A DNA stretch of 52,454 nt from Pseudomonadota bacterium. Lineage in GTDB: Bacteria > Desulfobacterota > Desulfobulbia > Desulfobulbales > Desulfurivibrionaceae. The notes beneath the pieces are model-generated. The model searched no databases. It was not told where the DNA came from and was given only the letters and a program-made list of their open reading frames with translations. The stretch spans positions 1 to 52,454 of the forward strand of contig JAHJRQ010000009.1 in NCBI GenBank assembly GCA_018830485.1, read 5' to 3'. A program made the translations under genes and the position numbers. This document shows positions 8,856 through 17,674 of the stretch, one piece after another (the first letter of the stretch is position 1; every line of letters starts with the position of its first letter).

Positions 8856-9533
8856 TCAGGCAAGTGTTGTCTGGTGTTTGATCGCGGCCAGCCAACCCCT
8901 GGTTTCCGCACAGATGTCGTCGGCCTCGGTCAAAGCCGTGACCACGGCCAGCCGTCTGGCTCCCATGGCGACCAGCTCCGGGATATGTTCTTTTTTGATG
9001 CCGCCCATGACCGTGAAGGGCAGGGGGCAGCGGGCGCTGAACCTTGGGATGGCCCCAGGTCCGAGGAAGGCGGAGAGGCCGTCCTTGGTCCGGGTGGCGT
9101 AGAGCGGGCCGATGTTGAAGTAGGAAGCCCCGCGGTCTTCGGCGGTGGCCGCCTGCTCTTCCGTGTTGCAGGAGACGCCGATGATCAGGTCCGGGGCCAG
9201 GGCGCGGACCTCTGCTGCCGGGAGGTCGCTGTTGCCGAGATGCACCCCGTCGGCGCCGCTGATCAGGGCGATGTCCACCCGGTCATTGACGATGAACAGG
9301 GCGCCTGCCTCCAGGGTTTTCCGCCGGAAGATCTTGGCCTTTTCACAGAGGCGCAGACTGTCGGACTCTTTGTCGCGCAGCTGGACGATCTTTGCCCCGC
9401 CAGCCAGGACTGCATCGAGCCAGACGAGATCGCCGCGGCCCTTGGCCAGACGTTCGCAGGAGACCGGGTAGAGGGTGACCTCCTCGATGAATTTCTTGAG
9501 CCGCTGCTGGTACAACTCGGTTTTTTCGTGCAT
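8856..9533 (-). CDS. thiE: thiamine-phosphate synthase
   Basis: Joins the pyrimidine (HMP-PP) and thiazole phosphate moieties of thiamine. The TIM-barrel protein has 225 residues with the family landmarks GGAKIVQLRDKE, FIVNDRVDIAL, GADGVHLG, IIGVSCNT, NIGPLYATRTKDG and FTVMGGI. The start at 9533 has a strong AAGGAGAGG 7 bases upstream; ten extra residues from an upstream start are unlikely. I looked for a TPP riboswitch upstream and saw no THI-box pattern. It stands alone rather than in a thi operon. Confidence 0.94.
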   Translation of the reverse strand: MHEKTELYQQRLKKFIEEVTLYPVSCERLAKGRGDLVWLDAVLAGGAKIVQLRDKESDSLRLCEKAKIFRRKTLEAGALFIVNDRVDIALISGADGVHLGNSDLPAAEVRALAPDLIIGVSCNTEEQAATAEDRGASYFNIGPLYATRTKDGLSAFLGPGAIPRFSARCPLPFTVMGGIKKEHIPELVAMGARRLAVVTALTEADDICAETRGWLAAIKHQTTLA

Positions 9534-9579
9534 TGCCAAACCTCTCCTTGCGGGGCGGCGCATCCCAAGTTCTTACTTG

Positions 9580-9607
9580 TTGAAAAAAAGGTATTTAAGT
9601 ATATTAC
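9580..9607 (+). promoter_or_regulatory. likely promoter of the citrate synthase gene
   Basis: TTGAAA at 9580-9585 and TATTAC at 9602-9607 are separated by 16 bases in an AT-rich stretch between divergent thiE and the citrate synthase gene. Confidence 0.5.
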
Positions 9608-9694
9608 GCGATTTGAGAGAATCTTTCATTACGGTTTTTACGAAAACACAGGCAAGCCGCCGTTACAGGCGCGGGATAACGGCGAAGGGTGCGT

Positions 9695-10999
9695 ATGGGA
9701 AATGTCATTGTTGGTAAAGAAACAGCAGAGTTGAAGCTCGACGGCAAGGTCTACCAGCTGCCGATCATTGTCGGCAGTGAGGGGGAGAAGGCCATCGACA
9801 TCCGGGCCTTGCGCGCCCAGTCCGGTTACATCACCCTGGACAGCGGCTTCATGAATACCGGCTCCTGTTGCAGCAGCATCACCTTTCTTGACGGGGAGCA
9901 GGGGATTCTCAGCTATCGCGGTTACGGTATCGAGGATCTTGCCGAGAATTGCACCTTTGTCGAGGTCGCCTATCTCCTGGATCACGGCAGCCTGCCCACC
10001 CAGACGGAACTGAGCAAGTTCAGCCATATGCTCGGCAAATACGCCATGGTCCACGAGGATATGATCCGTTTCTTCGACGGCTACCCGCCCAACAGCCCGC
10101 CCATGGCCATTCTTTCCTCCATGGTCAATTCCCTGTGCAGCTTTTACCCGGAGATGCTGGACAATCCCCTGGAGAATGTCGACAAGATGGCGGCCCGTCT
10201 GCTCTCCAAGGTGCGGACTATCGCCGCCTTTTCCTATAAGAAATCCATGGGCCAGCCCCTGGTCTATCCGCGGCACGACCTGAGCTATTGCGCCAATTTT
10301 CTGAACATGATGTTCGACTCGCCGGTCAAGCCCTACGAGATCAACGATACCGTGGTCCGGGCCCTGAACAAGCTGCTGATCTTGCACGGCGATCATGAAC
10401 AGAACTGCTCCACCGCCACGGTGCGGGTGGCGGGCAGCGCCCGGGTCAACCTCTACGCCTCGATCTCCGCCGGCATCAACGCCCTGTGGGGACCCTTGCA
10501 CGGCGGGGCCAACCAGGCGGTGATGGAGATGCTCTCCCAGATCCACGAGGAGGGCGGGGACTATAAAAAATATATCGACAAGGCCAAGGACTCGGCCGAC
10601 CCGTTCCGGTTGGTCGGCTTCGGGCATCGGGTTTACAAGACCCACGATCCGCGCTCGCGGATCATCAAGAAGGCCTGCGACGATGTGCTGGCTGCCTTGA
10701 GTATCGCCGATCCGCTCCTGGATATCGCCAAGGAGCTGGAAGAGGTGGCGCTGAAGGATGAATATTTCGTGGAGCGCAATCTCTACCCTAATGTGGATTT
10801 TTACAGCGGCATCATCTACCGGGCCATCGGCATCCCCACCAATATGTTCACGGTGATGTTCGCCCTGGGCCGTCTGCCCGGCTGGATTGCCCACTGGAAG
10901 GAGATGTGGGACGATCCCGACTGGCGGATCAGCCGCCCAAGGCAGATCTATGTCGGACCCAAACGGCGGCCCTTTGTGCCCCTTGCGGAAAGAGAGTAG
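9695..10999 (+). CDS. gltA: citrate synthase (type II)
   Basis: Condenses acetyl-CoA and oxaloacetate to citrate at the entry of the TCA cycle. The 434 residues match the usual length of about 430 for the hexameric bacterial type. Visible landmarks are the ILSYRGYGIEDLAE segment, HGDHEQNCSTATVR, the catalytic-histidine regions GPLHGGANQAV and GFGHRVYKTHDPR, and the catalytic aspartate in NVDFYSG. The start at 9695 has GAAGGG 5 bases before the ATG; a GTG two codons earlier overlaps that site. It is monocistronic with a strong terminator. Confidence 0.96.
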   Translation: MGNVIVGKETAELKLDGKVYQLPIIVGSEGEKAIDIRALRAQSGYITLDSGFMNTGSCCSSITFLDGEQGILSYRGYGIEDLAENCTFVEVAYLLDHGSLPTQTELSKFSHMLGKYAMVHEDMIRFFDGYPPNSPPMAILSSMVNSLCSFYPEMLDNPLENVDKMAARLLSKVRTIAAFSYKKSMGQPLVYPRHDLSYCANFLNMMFDSPVKPYEINDTVVRALNKLLILHGDHEQNCSTATVRVAGSARVNLYASISAGINALWGPLHGGANQAVMEMLSQIHEEGGDYKKYIDKAKDSADPFRLVGFGHRVYKTHDPRSRIIKKACDDVLAALSIADPLLDIAKELEEVALKDEYFVERNLYPNVDFYSGIIYRAIGIPTNMFTVMFALGRLPGWIAHWKEMWDDPDWRISRPRQIYVGPKRRPFVPLAERE

Positions 11000-11029
11000 A
11001 TACGACAATCGGCAGTACAAAAAAACAGG

Positions 11030-11071
11030 AAAGAGCGGGGCGGCCACTGGTGGTTGTCCCGCTCTTTTTTT
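11030..11071 (+). terminator. intrinsic terminator after citrate synthase
   Basis: AAGAGCGGG (11031-11039) pairs with CCCGCTCTT (11058-11066), followed by a T run. Confidence 0.88.
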
Positions 11072-11131
11072 GTGTGGTGAGCAGGAACTGGAGCCATTTT
11101 AAGCCCCCAAAAAAATAAAACCGGAAAGTGC

Positions 11132-11159
11132 TCAAGTTTTGCGCGCAGGCTGTCGATAA
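11132..11159 (+). promoter_or_regulatory. candidate sigma-28 (FliA) promoter
   Basis: TCAAGTTT (11132-11139), a 12-base spacer and GTCGATAA (11152-11159) closely match the flagellar sigma-28 consensus (TAAAGTTT or TCAAGTTT, then GCCGATAA). It lies about 55 bases upstream of the SprA-related gene. Confidence 0.55.
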
Positions 11160-11213
11160 AGAATAAGGTAATTTTTTTTCTTAAGAGTAGGAGCAGCAGC
11201 AAAGAGGGAAAGT

Positions 11214-12215
11214 ATGCGGATCAACGCGCTTTTTTCTGGATTTTCTTCTGTCGCGGTCAGGGGTGGCGAAAATGCGCTTCCTGTGTCCGGCGCCACGACG
11301 GGAAGTGTACAGCAGGGCAATGGTGCGGCGGACGTTTTTATCCAGGGGCAACCCTGGAAGAACATGGCCTCTGTGAGTCCAGCCGCCGTGGCAGGGGGCA
11401 AGGCCTGCGCGTGTAAAACCTGCCCGGCCTGCGCGGCGCAGGCCTATGCCGAACAGGGGGTGGTGCAAAAAGATGTTCCCGCTCCCCCGGCGGTTGCTGC
11501 GGGAAAAGAAGAAAAGAGTGCCGAGCCTTCAAGCGCTAGCGAAGGGGCAAGCGTTGCCCCGGGAGCCAAGGGGCAGGAAGACGCGGCGCAGGAGTCCGCA
11601 GAGCCTGCAGGAAAACGGCCGGCAGCCGGCGTAAAAGGTCCGGACGGCGAGGCGCTCAGCCAGGCGGAACGGATGCAGGTTGCGGAACTTGAAATGATCG
11701 ACACCAAGGTCCGGGCGCATGAAATGGCGCATCTGGCTGCGGCCGGATCCTATGCCACCGGGGGTGCAAATTTCCAATATGTCAAAGGCCCGGACGGGAA
11801 GCGATATGCCGTGGGCGGAGAGGTCGGTATCGATACCGGCAAGGAATCCACTCCCGAGGCAACCATCAGCAAGATGCAGACGGTGCGCGCCGCGGCCCTG
11901 GCGCCGGCCGACCCCTCTCCCCAGGACCGGAAGGTGGCGGCCAGGGCCTCCCTGGTGATCACCGAGGCCAGCCGGGAGTTGCAGATGATCCGTCTGGAAC
12001 AGGCCAAGGGGAAAGCGGCGGGCAAGGAGATCCCCGAGGCAGGGTTGGAATGGGCGCCGCAGCCGGCAACAGGGGAAACGGGGACTGCGTCCGGCGATCA
12101 GCCCGGCAAGAACCCGGATTTTGGGAACGAGACGCCCCCAAAAGCATACAATCTCGCAGCCGCCATCATGGACGGACTTGTGCGGCCATCTTCCCGGTAC
12201 CATATCGCCGTCTGA
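11214..12215 (+). CDS. SprA-related putative metalloprotease
   Basis: The 333-residue protein belongs to the SprA-related catalytic family (DUF-type, HExxH metalloprotease-like). An Ala/Gly/Pro-rich low-complexity N-terminal half (1-145) includes a Cys cluster CACKTCPACAA near residue 65. The conserved domain follows at about 145-265, with LSQAERMQVAELEMIDTKVR, HEMAH (His169, Glu170, His173) and YAVGGEVGIDT. The C-terminal tail is again disordered. No signal peptide is evident. GAGGG precedes the ATG. The possible sigma-28 promoter would tie it to motility. Protease activity is predicted from the family and, as far as I know, little tested. Confidence 0.8.
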   Translation: MRINALFSGFSSVAVRGGENALPVSGATTGSVQQGNGAADVFIQGQPWKNMASVSPAAVAGGKACACKTCPACAAQAYAEQGVVQKDVPAPPAVAAGKEEKSAEPSSASEGASVAPGAKGQEDAAQESAEPAGKRPAAGVKGPDGEALSQAERMQVAELEMIDTKVRAHEMAHLAAAGSYATGGANFQYVKGPDGKRYAVGGEVGIDTGKESTPEATISKMQTVRAAALAPADPSPQDRKVAARASLVITEASRELQMIRLEQAKGKAAGKEIPEAGLEWAPQPATGETGTASGDQPGKNPDFGNETPPKAYNLAAAIMDGLVRPSSRYHIAV

Positions 12216-12233
12216 TTTCCGCAGCACTTGTTT

Positions 12234-12437
12234 TTAAATCACGCCGCACATGCGCTGGTAGTTTTCGCACTCCCGCTGACAGAGAAAGGGGCAGGGCTCC
12301 ATGTTGAACCATTTTTTTCGCGGGCACCAGTAACGGTTTTTGTAGGGTTCGTTGCACCCCTTGCCCGTGATCTTCTGCCGTTGTATGGCGCCGAAACAAA
12401 CCACATCGCCGAGAATCGAAAACCGAATGATTGCCAT
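12234..12437 (-). CDS. small cysteine-rich hypothetical protein (67 aa)
   Basis: Not recognised. Starting at the ATG at 12437, which has an ideal AGGAGG 7 bases upstream, it encodes 67 residues with eight cysteines. The C-terminal half holds GCNEPYKNRYWCPR and a dense CPFLCQRECENYQRMC cluster. The N-terminus, MAIIRFSILGDVVCFG, is moderately hydrophobic but short for a membrane helix. The cysteine spacing suggests a metal site (Fe-S or zinc). It is convergent with the SprA-related gene, whose stop is 18 bases away. Start and cysteine pattern argue that it is real. Confidence 0.6.
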   Translation of the reverse strand: MAIIRFSILGDVVCFGAIQRQKITGKGCNEPYKNRYWCPRKKWFNMEPCPFLCQRECENYQRMCGVI

Positions 12438-12675
12438 TCCGATGCCTCCTGCCTGTGCGGGCTGATTCCCCTCTGTTACTTTCTCTATCGGCAATGTCGC
12501 GGCTCCGGTAAAGGACTTATTGACTTCTGGCAAAGGCTGGTGTTAATAAATATCCTTTATCCGTGCGCCTGGGCGAGGTGTGTTGCCGCACCGTCGATTC
12601 TACTCTCCTGATTTGATTGCAGATCCCCCCAGCCGCAGGGTTACAGTCACGATTTTTTCAAGGGAGATTGCGTGC

Positions 12676-13980
12676 ATGCGTACTGATATCCTGCATAGCG
12701 GCGCCGGGGAGCTGACCTACGAGATCCGCAACATCGTCAATGTTGGCGAGAAGTTGCAGAAGCTGGGGACCAAGGTGTACTGGGAAAATATCGGCGATCC
12801 CATTGCCAAGGGCGAAGAGATCCCCCAATGGATGAAGCAGGTCGTTGCCGATCTGGTCATGGAAGACGCCACCTACGGCTATTGCCCCACCAGGGGCATG
12901 CTGGCGACCAGGGAATTTCTTGCCGCCAAGACCAACAAGCGCGGCGGGGCGCAGATCGGGCCCGATGACATCATCTTTTTTAACGGCCTGGGCGACGCGA
13001 TCAGCAAGGTTTTCGGCTTCCTGCGGCCAACCGCCCGGGTGGTGGTGCCCTCGCCCAGTTACACCACCCATTCCTCGGCGGAGGCGGCCCATGCCGGAGA
13101 CCGGCCGGTAACCTACTGGCTGAATCCCAACAATTACTGGTATCCGGATCTCGATGATCTGGAAAAACGGATCAAGTACAACCCGGCCGTGGCCGGCATC
13201 CTGATCATCAACCCGGACAACCCCACCGGCGCGGTGTATCCCGAGGAAATCCTGCGGGGCATGGTGGCGCTGGCCCGGAAATACGACCTGTTCGTGATCT
13301 GCGACGAGGTGTACCAGGCCATCATCTACAACGGCCAGAAAACCCTGCCCCTGGCCGAGGTGATCGGCGATGTGCCCGCCATCTGCATGCGTGGTATTTC
13401 CAAGGAAATGCCCTGGCCCGGCTCCCGCTGCGGCTGGATCGAGGTCTACAACGGCGACCGCGATCCCATGTTCGCCAAGTATGTGACCTCCATTCTGAAC
13501 GCCAAGATGGTGGAGGTCTGCTCCACCACCCTGCCGCAACGGGCGATTCCGGCCATCCTCAGCCATCCGCAGTATGTGCCCTATCTCCAGGAGAGGATCG
13601 ACCGCTACGAGAAGTTGTCCAACATCGCCTACGAGGCGCTCAAGGACATCGACGGCGTGCTGGTGAACCGCACCAACGGCGCGTTTTACATGAGCGTGGT
13701 GTTCAAGGAAGGGCGACTGAACAGCAAGCAGACCCTGTCCATCGGCAGCAAGGAGGTTCGCACCCAGGTGGAGAGTCTGGTGAACGGGCCGAATGTGGCC
13801 TATGACAAGCGGTTTGTCTATTACCTGCTGGGCGCCACCGGCGTATGCGTGGTGCCGCTTTCCTCCTTTGCCACCGAGTTGCAGGGCTTCCGCATCACCC
13901 TGCTTGAGCGCAACGAGGAACGGTTCACCGAGATTTTCAAGATTATTGCCGAAGGGATCACGCAGTACCTGAATTCATAG
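12676..13980 (+). CDS. PLP-dependent class I aminotransferase
   Basis: A fold-type I aminotransferase of 434 residues. It has the substrate/PLP region YGYCPTRGMLATREFLA, the NPDNPTGAVYP motif, CDEVYQAIIY and the PLP Schiff-base lysine in ISKEMPWPGSRCGW (Lys243). The insertions and the length beyond 400 residues place it near the alanine/aspartate-type aminotransferases of anaerobes. I cannot assign the amino donor. The ATG at 12676 has AGGGAG about 9 bases upstream; an earlier in-frame ATG at 12580 adds an unconserved stretch. It stands alone, followed by a strong terminator. Confidence 0.9.
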   Translation: MRTDILHSGAGELTYEIRNIVNVGEKLQKLGTKVYWENIGDPIAKGEEIPQWMKQVVADLVMEDATYGYCPTRGMLATREFLAAKTNKRGGAQIGPDDIIFFNGLGDAISKVFGFLRPTARVVVPSPSYTTHSSAEAAHAGDRPVTYWLNPNNYWYPDLDDLEKRIKYNPAVAGILIINPDNPTGAVYPEEILRGMVALARKYDLFVICDEVYQAIIYNGQKTLPLAEVIGDVPAICMRGISKEMPWPGSRCGWIEVYNGDRDPMFAKYVTSILNAKMVEVCSTTLPQRAIPAILSHPQYVPYLQERIDRYEKLSNIAYEALKDIDGVLVNRTNGAFYMSVVFKEGRLNSKQTLSIGSKEVRTQVESLVNGPNVAYDKRFVYYLLGATGVCVVPLSSFATELQGFRITLLERNEERFTEIFKIIAEGITQYLNS

Positions 13981-13993
13981 CCTTGCGGTTACT

Positions 13994-14040
13994 CCATAAA
14001 AAAATCCTCTTCCCTTTCCGGGAGGAGGATTTTTTTATGG
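13994..14040. terminator. long bidirectional terminator
   Basis: Arms 13994-14014 and 14020-14040 form a 21-bp stem with a single G-T pair and a 5-base loop. The arms contain seven A and seven T residues, so it can serve both the aminotransferase gene and the convergent lipoprotein gene. Confidence 0.92.
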
Positions 14041-14062
14041 AGTGGCGTTTATCCGCCGACGG

Positions 14063-14842
14063 TTACTGCTTTTTGGTGGAAAGCACGATCTGCTGCATCT
14101 CGAGTTTCAACTGCCGGTTTGTTATCTCGGAGAGACTGTACGAGGCAACGGTGTCTCCGATGAAGATATGGTACACCTGGATCGGGCCCGGAAGCAGCTT
14201 GTGCCTGCATTTCTGGACCACAACCCCGCCGTTGTTCCCCCGGTAGCGTTTCTCGATGACGAGGTTGGGGAACTGTTTTTTGGTCAGCAGCACGTCAAGG
14301 GGCGTTTTTCCCTGCGCTGTTCGCGTATCGTCAAGGCCGAGGACGGATTTTATTTTCTTGCCGATTGTTCCGGTGAGGCTGTCTTCCGGCACATAGAAAT
14401 GGCCTGTTAGCCCGCCCTTGTCTTTGTCCGCGGTCAGGGTGGCAAAGCGGGCGGTGAGTTGGGAATGCCCGTCCCGGCCAAGGATGGGTCCGTCTCCGTG
14501 GGTGGAGACCAGATGCCAGGGCCGTTGGTAGGTGAAGGTCAGGCCGGTATTGTAGTCCGTGAACACCTGCTTCTGCAACAGAGGCGGCGGCTGGGGCTGA
14601 GGCGGCGCCGGAGTCGGCGGTGTTTCCTTGGTTGCTTGCGCCGCGGTTTCCTTGGGGATGAGGGAAACACGTTTTCCCTTTGTCTCGGGAGGCGTTGCGG
14701 TGGCGGGTTTTTCCGGCTGGCTGCTTTTGCTCGCCGTCTCTTTGCCGGGCAGGGGAGCCGGATCCTTCACCGCCGGCAACGTACAGCCGCCGACAAGCAA
14801 GAGCAGGGTGAGCATGGCCGGAATTGCGTCAGTTTTTTTCAT
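14063..14842 (-). CDS. predicted lipoprotein of unknown function
   Basis: The 259-residue exported lipoprotein has a type II signal peptide, MKKTDAIPAMLTLLLLVGGC, with the lipobox cysteine at residue 20. Residues 21-90 are a Pro/Thr/Lys-rich flexible linker including a PPTPAPPQPQPPP run. A folded domain of about 165 residues follows, beginning YNTGLTFTYQRPWHLV, and I do not recognise its family. The linker suggests a domain held away from the membrane in the periplasm. GGAGA sits just upstream of the ATG. It converges on the aminotransferase gene across the shared terminator. Confidence 0.8.
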   Translation of the reverse strand: MKKTDAIPAMLTLLLLVGGCTLPAVKDPAPLPGKETASKSSQPEKPATATPPETKGKRVSLIPKETAAQATKETPPTPAPPQPQPPPLLQKQVFTDYNTGLTFTYQRPWHLVSTHGDGPILGRDGHSQLTARFATLTADKDKGGLTGHFYVPEDSLTGTIGKKIKSVLGLDDTRTAQGKTPLDVLLTKKQFPNLVIEKRYRGNNGGVVVQKCRHKLLPGPIQVYHIFIGDTVASYSLSEITNRQLKLEMQQIVLSTKKQ

Positions 14843-15118
14843 ACAGTCTCCAATAGCTTAATCGAGTGCAATACACGGCAAGGTGTACCGTTGGTCGCGG
14901 AAGCTGTCAATCGCAAAAAAAAGAAGGGGAGGTTTGGCGGCAGAAAAAGATTGCCCCCCCGGTCTTTTTTTTTTAACATCCACTGCCTCGGAGCATGCGC
15001 ACGATGTGCAGTGATCATCCATCCGGCGGATTGAGGAATCGCGGGGGAAAGATTCTCTTTTTTTTGTGATCGGCTTCTTGCCGCTTCCTCTCTCCGTCCG
15101 AAACCAAGCGAGAACATA

Positions 15119-16084
15119 ATGAGAATTCTATCCGGGATCCAGCCTTCTGGCCAGCTTCACATCGGCAACTACTTCGGCATGATGCGCTCCATGATCGCAA
15201 GCCAGGATGCAAGCGAGTTATATGCCTTTATCGTGGATCTCCACGCCCTCACCTCGGTGCAGGACCGGGAGCGGCTGTCCCGCGGCACCCTGGAGGCAGC
15301 CACGGATTTTCTTGCCCTGGGGCTTGATCCGGCGCGGTGTACCTTCTGGGTGCAGTCCGATGTGCCCGAGGTTACGGAGCTGGCCTGGGTTCTTTCCACC
15401 CTCACGCCCATGGGCTTGCTGGAGCGCTGTCACTCGTATAAAGACAAGGTTGCCAAGGGGATTGTTCCGAGTCACGGCCTGTTTGCCTATCCGGTGCTCA
15501 TGGCCGCCGATATCCTGCTCTTTCAGGCCCAGCGGGTGCCGGTGGGCAAGGATCAGAAGCAGCACCTGGAGGTGGCCCGCGATATCGCCATCAAGTTCAA
15601 CAACAGCTTCGGCGAGACCTTTGTCGTTCCCGAACCGATCATCGACGACAGCCTGGCCACCATCCCCGGGTTGGACGGCCAGAAGATGTCCAAATCCTAC
15701 GGTAACACCATCCCCATCTTCGCCACCGAGAAGGAGTTGAAGAAAAAGGTCATGGCCATTGTCACCGACGCCACCCCGGTGGAGGAGCCCAAGGATCCTG
15801 AGAAGTGCAACCTCTTCAGCCTGTTCAAGCTCTTCGCTCCACCGGACCGGCTGGCCGAGGTCCATGGCCTCTATGTGAACGGCGGGGCCATGTACGGCAA
15901 GATCAAGCTGGAGCTGCTGGAGTTGCTCTGGGAATACTTCCGAAAAGCGCGGGAGAAGCGGGCGCTGTTGCTGGCCGACCCCGGCCAGGTACGGGACATC
16001 CTGCACCGCGGCGCGATCAAGGCCAGGGAAAAAGCGATCGTCACCCTGGATCTGGTGCGGGATCGGGTCGGCTTGAAGTACTGA
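15119..16084 (+). CDS. trpS: tryptophanyl-tRNA synthetase
   Basis: Charges tRNA-Trp. The 321-residue class I synthetase has both ATP-binding signatures: SGQLHIGNYFG (HIGN at 14-17) and GQKMSKSYGN (KMSKS at 189-193). Other family landmarks are IVDLHALT, YPVLMAADILLF and PVGKDQKQHLE. The ATG at 15119 is preceded only by a weak AGCGAGA. The 276-base gap upstream holds poly-T and G-rich runs, and I see no convincing promoter or T-box in it. It converges on dinB with 13 bases between the stop codons. Confidence 0.95.
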   Translation: MRILSGIQPSGQLHIGNYFGMMRSMIASQDASELYAFIVDLHALTSVQDRERLSRGTLEAATDFLALGLDPARCTFWVQSDVPEVTELAWVLSTLTPMGLLERCHSYKDKVAKGIVPSHGLFAYPVLMAADILLFQAQRVPVGKDQKQHLEVARDIAIKFNNSFGETFVVPEPIIDDSLATIPGLDGQKMSKSYGNTIPIFATEKELKKKVMAIVTDATPVEEPKDPEKCNLFSLFKLFAPPDRLAEVHGLYVNGGAMYGKIKLELLELLWEYFRKAREKRALLLADPGQVRDILHRGAIKAREKAIVTLDLVRDRVGLKY

Positions 16085-16097
16085 GGCGTTCAGCCTT

Positions 16098-17318
16098 TTA
16101 CTCTTCCTGTGTGTTCTCCATTTTTTCCACCAGGGTTGCCGGAACAATGCTCCCGCAGCCATACCGGTCGCTGATGGTGTCGATCGCCTTGTAGAGACGG
16201 CAGTCCTTTTCCTTGCTCCGGCCATTGCCAAACAGGGTCATCTGGCCGACACTCCCCGCAGGGGCCAGGTTCGAAAGCGTTATCCCCAGCAGCCTAATGG
16301 GGCGCAGGGTGATCTCGGTTTTTTCCAGCAGCATCCGCCCCGTCTGGTACAGCGACCTGTCGTCCGCCACCGGTTCCGGCAGGGTGAGTGAGCGGGTCAC
16401 CTGCACGAAATCCCGGTATTTGACCTTGATGGCGACGGTCCTGCCAACCAGGCCATGGCTGCGCGCCCGCTTGCCCACCCTGATGCACAGGGCCAGCAAC
16501 TCCTGCTCGATCCTTTTCCTGTCGCGCACATCCTCCGCGAATGTCTCCTCGTTGCCGATGGACTTCGCCTCCTGCCGTGGTTCCACCGGGCGAAGATCAA
16601 TGCCCTGCGCCGATTCCTGCATCATAAGTCCGGCTTTGCCGAACTTGGCCGTGAGGATCGGTGTGGGTATGCGGTTCAGATCGCCGATGGTTCGTACCCC
16701 GATCAGGGCCAGGGCCTCCCGGGTGATTTTCCCCACCCCCCACAGACGGCTGATGGGCAAGGGGGCCAGGAATACTTCTTCCTGGCCTGGCGGCAAAATG
16801 GTCAGGCCGTCGGGTTTGTTGAGATCGGAGGCGATCTTGGCCACCAGTTTCGAGGTTCCAACCCCGGCCGAGACGGTGAGGCCGGTGGTGTCGCGGACCA
16901 GCGTTCTGATCTGTATGGCGATATCCTCGGCCGTACCCATCAGGCGCTGGCTGGCCGTGACATCCAGAAACGCCTCGTCCAGTGAGAGCGGCTCCACCTG
17001 CGGGGTGAAGCGGTGGAAGATTTCCATGATCCGGCGGGAAATTTCCTGGTATCGGGCCATGCGGACTGGGAGAAACACGCCCTGTGGGCAGAGCTTTCTG
17101 GCGGTGAGCATGGGCAGGGCGGAATGGACCCCGAATTTTCTCGCTTCGTAGGAGGCGGCGCACACCACGCCGCGGTTGCAGTCGCCGCCCACCACCACGG
17201 GTAGACCCCGGAGGGCGGGATTGTCGAGAATCTCGACCGAGGCATAAAAAGCATCCATGTCGAGATGGATGATGCTGCGGGTGTCTGACGGCATGGCTGC
17301 GGGGTTACTCCCTGGCAT
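16098..17318 (-). CDS. dinB: DNA polymerase IV (Y-family)
   Basis: An error-prone translesion polymerase. The 406 residues show the Y-family palm motifs HLDMDAFYASVE (metal ligand Asp20) and SLDEAFLDV (Asp114, Glu115), GVGTSKLVAKIASD, and the helix-hairpin-helix region LWGVGKITREAL. The little-finger domain follows, then a beta-clamp-binding QMTLFG near residue 378. About 20 residues extend beyond the clamp motif. The start is uncertain: the ATG at 17318 has no good ribosome-binding site, and the ATG at 17294 (MPSDTRS) has AGGGAG at a rather long distance. I saw no obvious LexA box upstream. Confidence 0.94.
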   Translation of the reverse strand: MPGSNPAAMPSDTRSIIHLDMDAFYASVEILDNPALRGLPVVVGGDCNRGVVCAASYEARKFGVHSALPMLTARKLCPQGVFLPVRMARYQEISRRIMEIFHRFTPQVEPLSLDEAFLDVTASQRLMGTAEDIAIQIRTLVRDTTGLTVSAGVGTSKLVAKIASDLNKPDGLTILPPGQEEVFLAPLPISRLWGVGKITREALALIGVRTIGDLNRIPTPILTAKFGKAGLMMQESAQGIDLRPVEPRQEAKSIGNEETFAEDVRDRKRIEQELLALCIRVGKRARSHGLVGRTVAIKVKYRDFVQVTRSLTLPEPVADDRSLYQTGRMLLEKTEITLRPIRLLGITLSNLAPAGSVGQMTLFGNGRSKEKDCRLYKAIDTISDRYGCGSIVPATLVEKMENTQEE

Positions 17319-17674
17319 GAACCGGGTGGGGTTATTTTATGCATGATATCCCCTTGGCGTGCAGATGCAAGGAAACGATTGCTCAGGGGCGGAACAAAGT
17401 GTCGTGATCATGGCGGCAAGCTCGGCCGGGTGTCATTAAGCCGACAGGGTAGAGGGGAAATTTTTTCCCTCTGCGCGTGGGGAGGAGCTGCTGCCGGACT
17501 CCTGTGCGCCTTGGGAATTCGTTTGTATTTATTAAATAATTTCAATGTTATACTGGATGTTTTTTGCGTCCGTCCTTGCGTGGCAAGGGTTTGAATAAGA
17601 ATGTTTCGATGGTCTGGCATGAAAATGGCATAGATTCTTTCTAAACAATCTTTTCAATGAAAGGAGCCGTTGCA
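17319..17674 (+). promoter_or_regulatory. dinB/diguanylate cyclase intergenic region with a promoter
   Basis: A 356-base divergent gap. It holds a short hairpin (AGAGGG with CCCTCT near 17451-17472) and an AT-rich stretch with TATACT at 17549-17554. The TATACT is preceded by TG at 17546-17547, an extended -10 promoter pointing to the cyclase gene with a leader of about 115 bases. I found no c-di-GMP riboswitch core in that leader. Confidence 0.5.

Noticed and set aside
9534-9694. TPP riboswitch before thiE
   Set aside because: No THI-box elements (CTGAGA or ACCTGAT-like) are present in the leader.
17555-17674. c-di-GMP riboswitch in the leader of the diguanylate cyclase
   Set aside because: The conserved GEMM core and tetraloop pattern could not be found.
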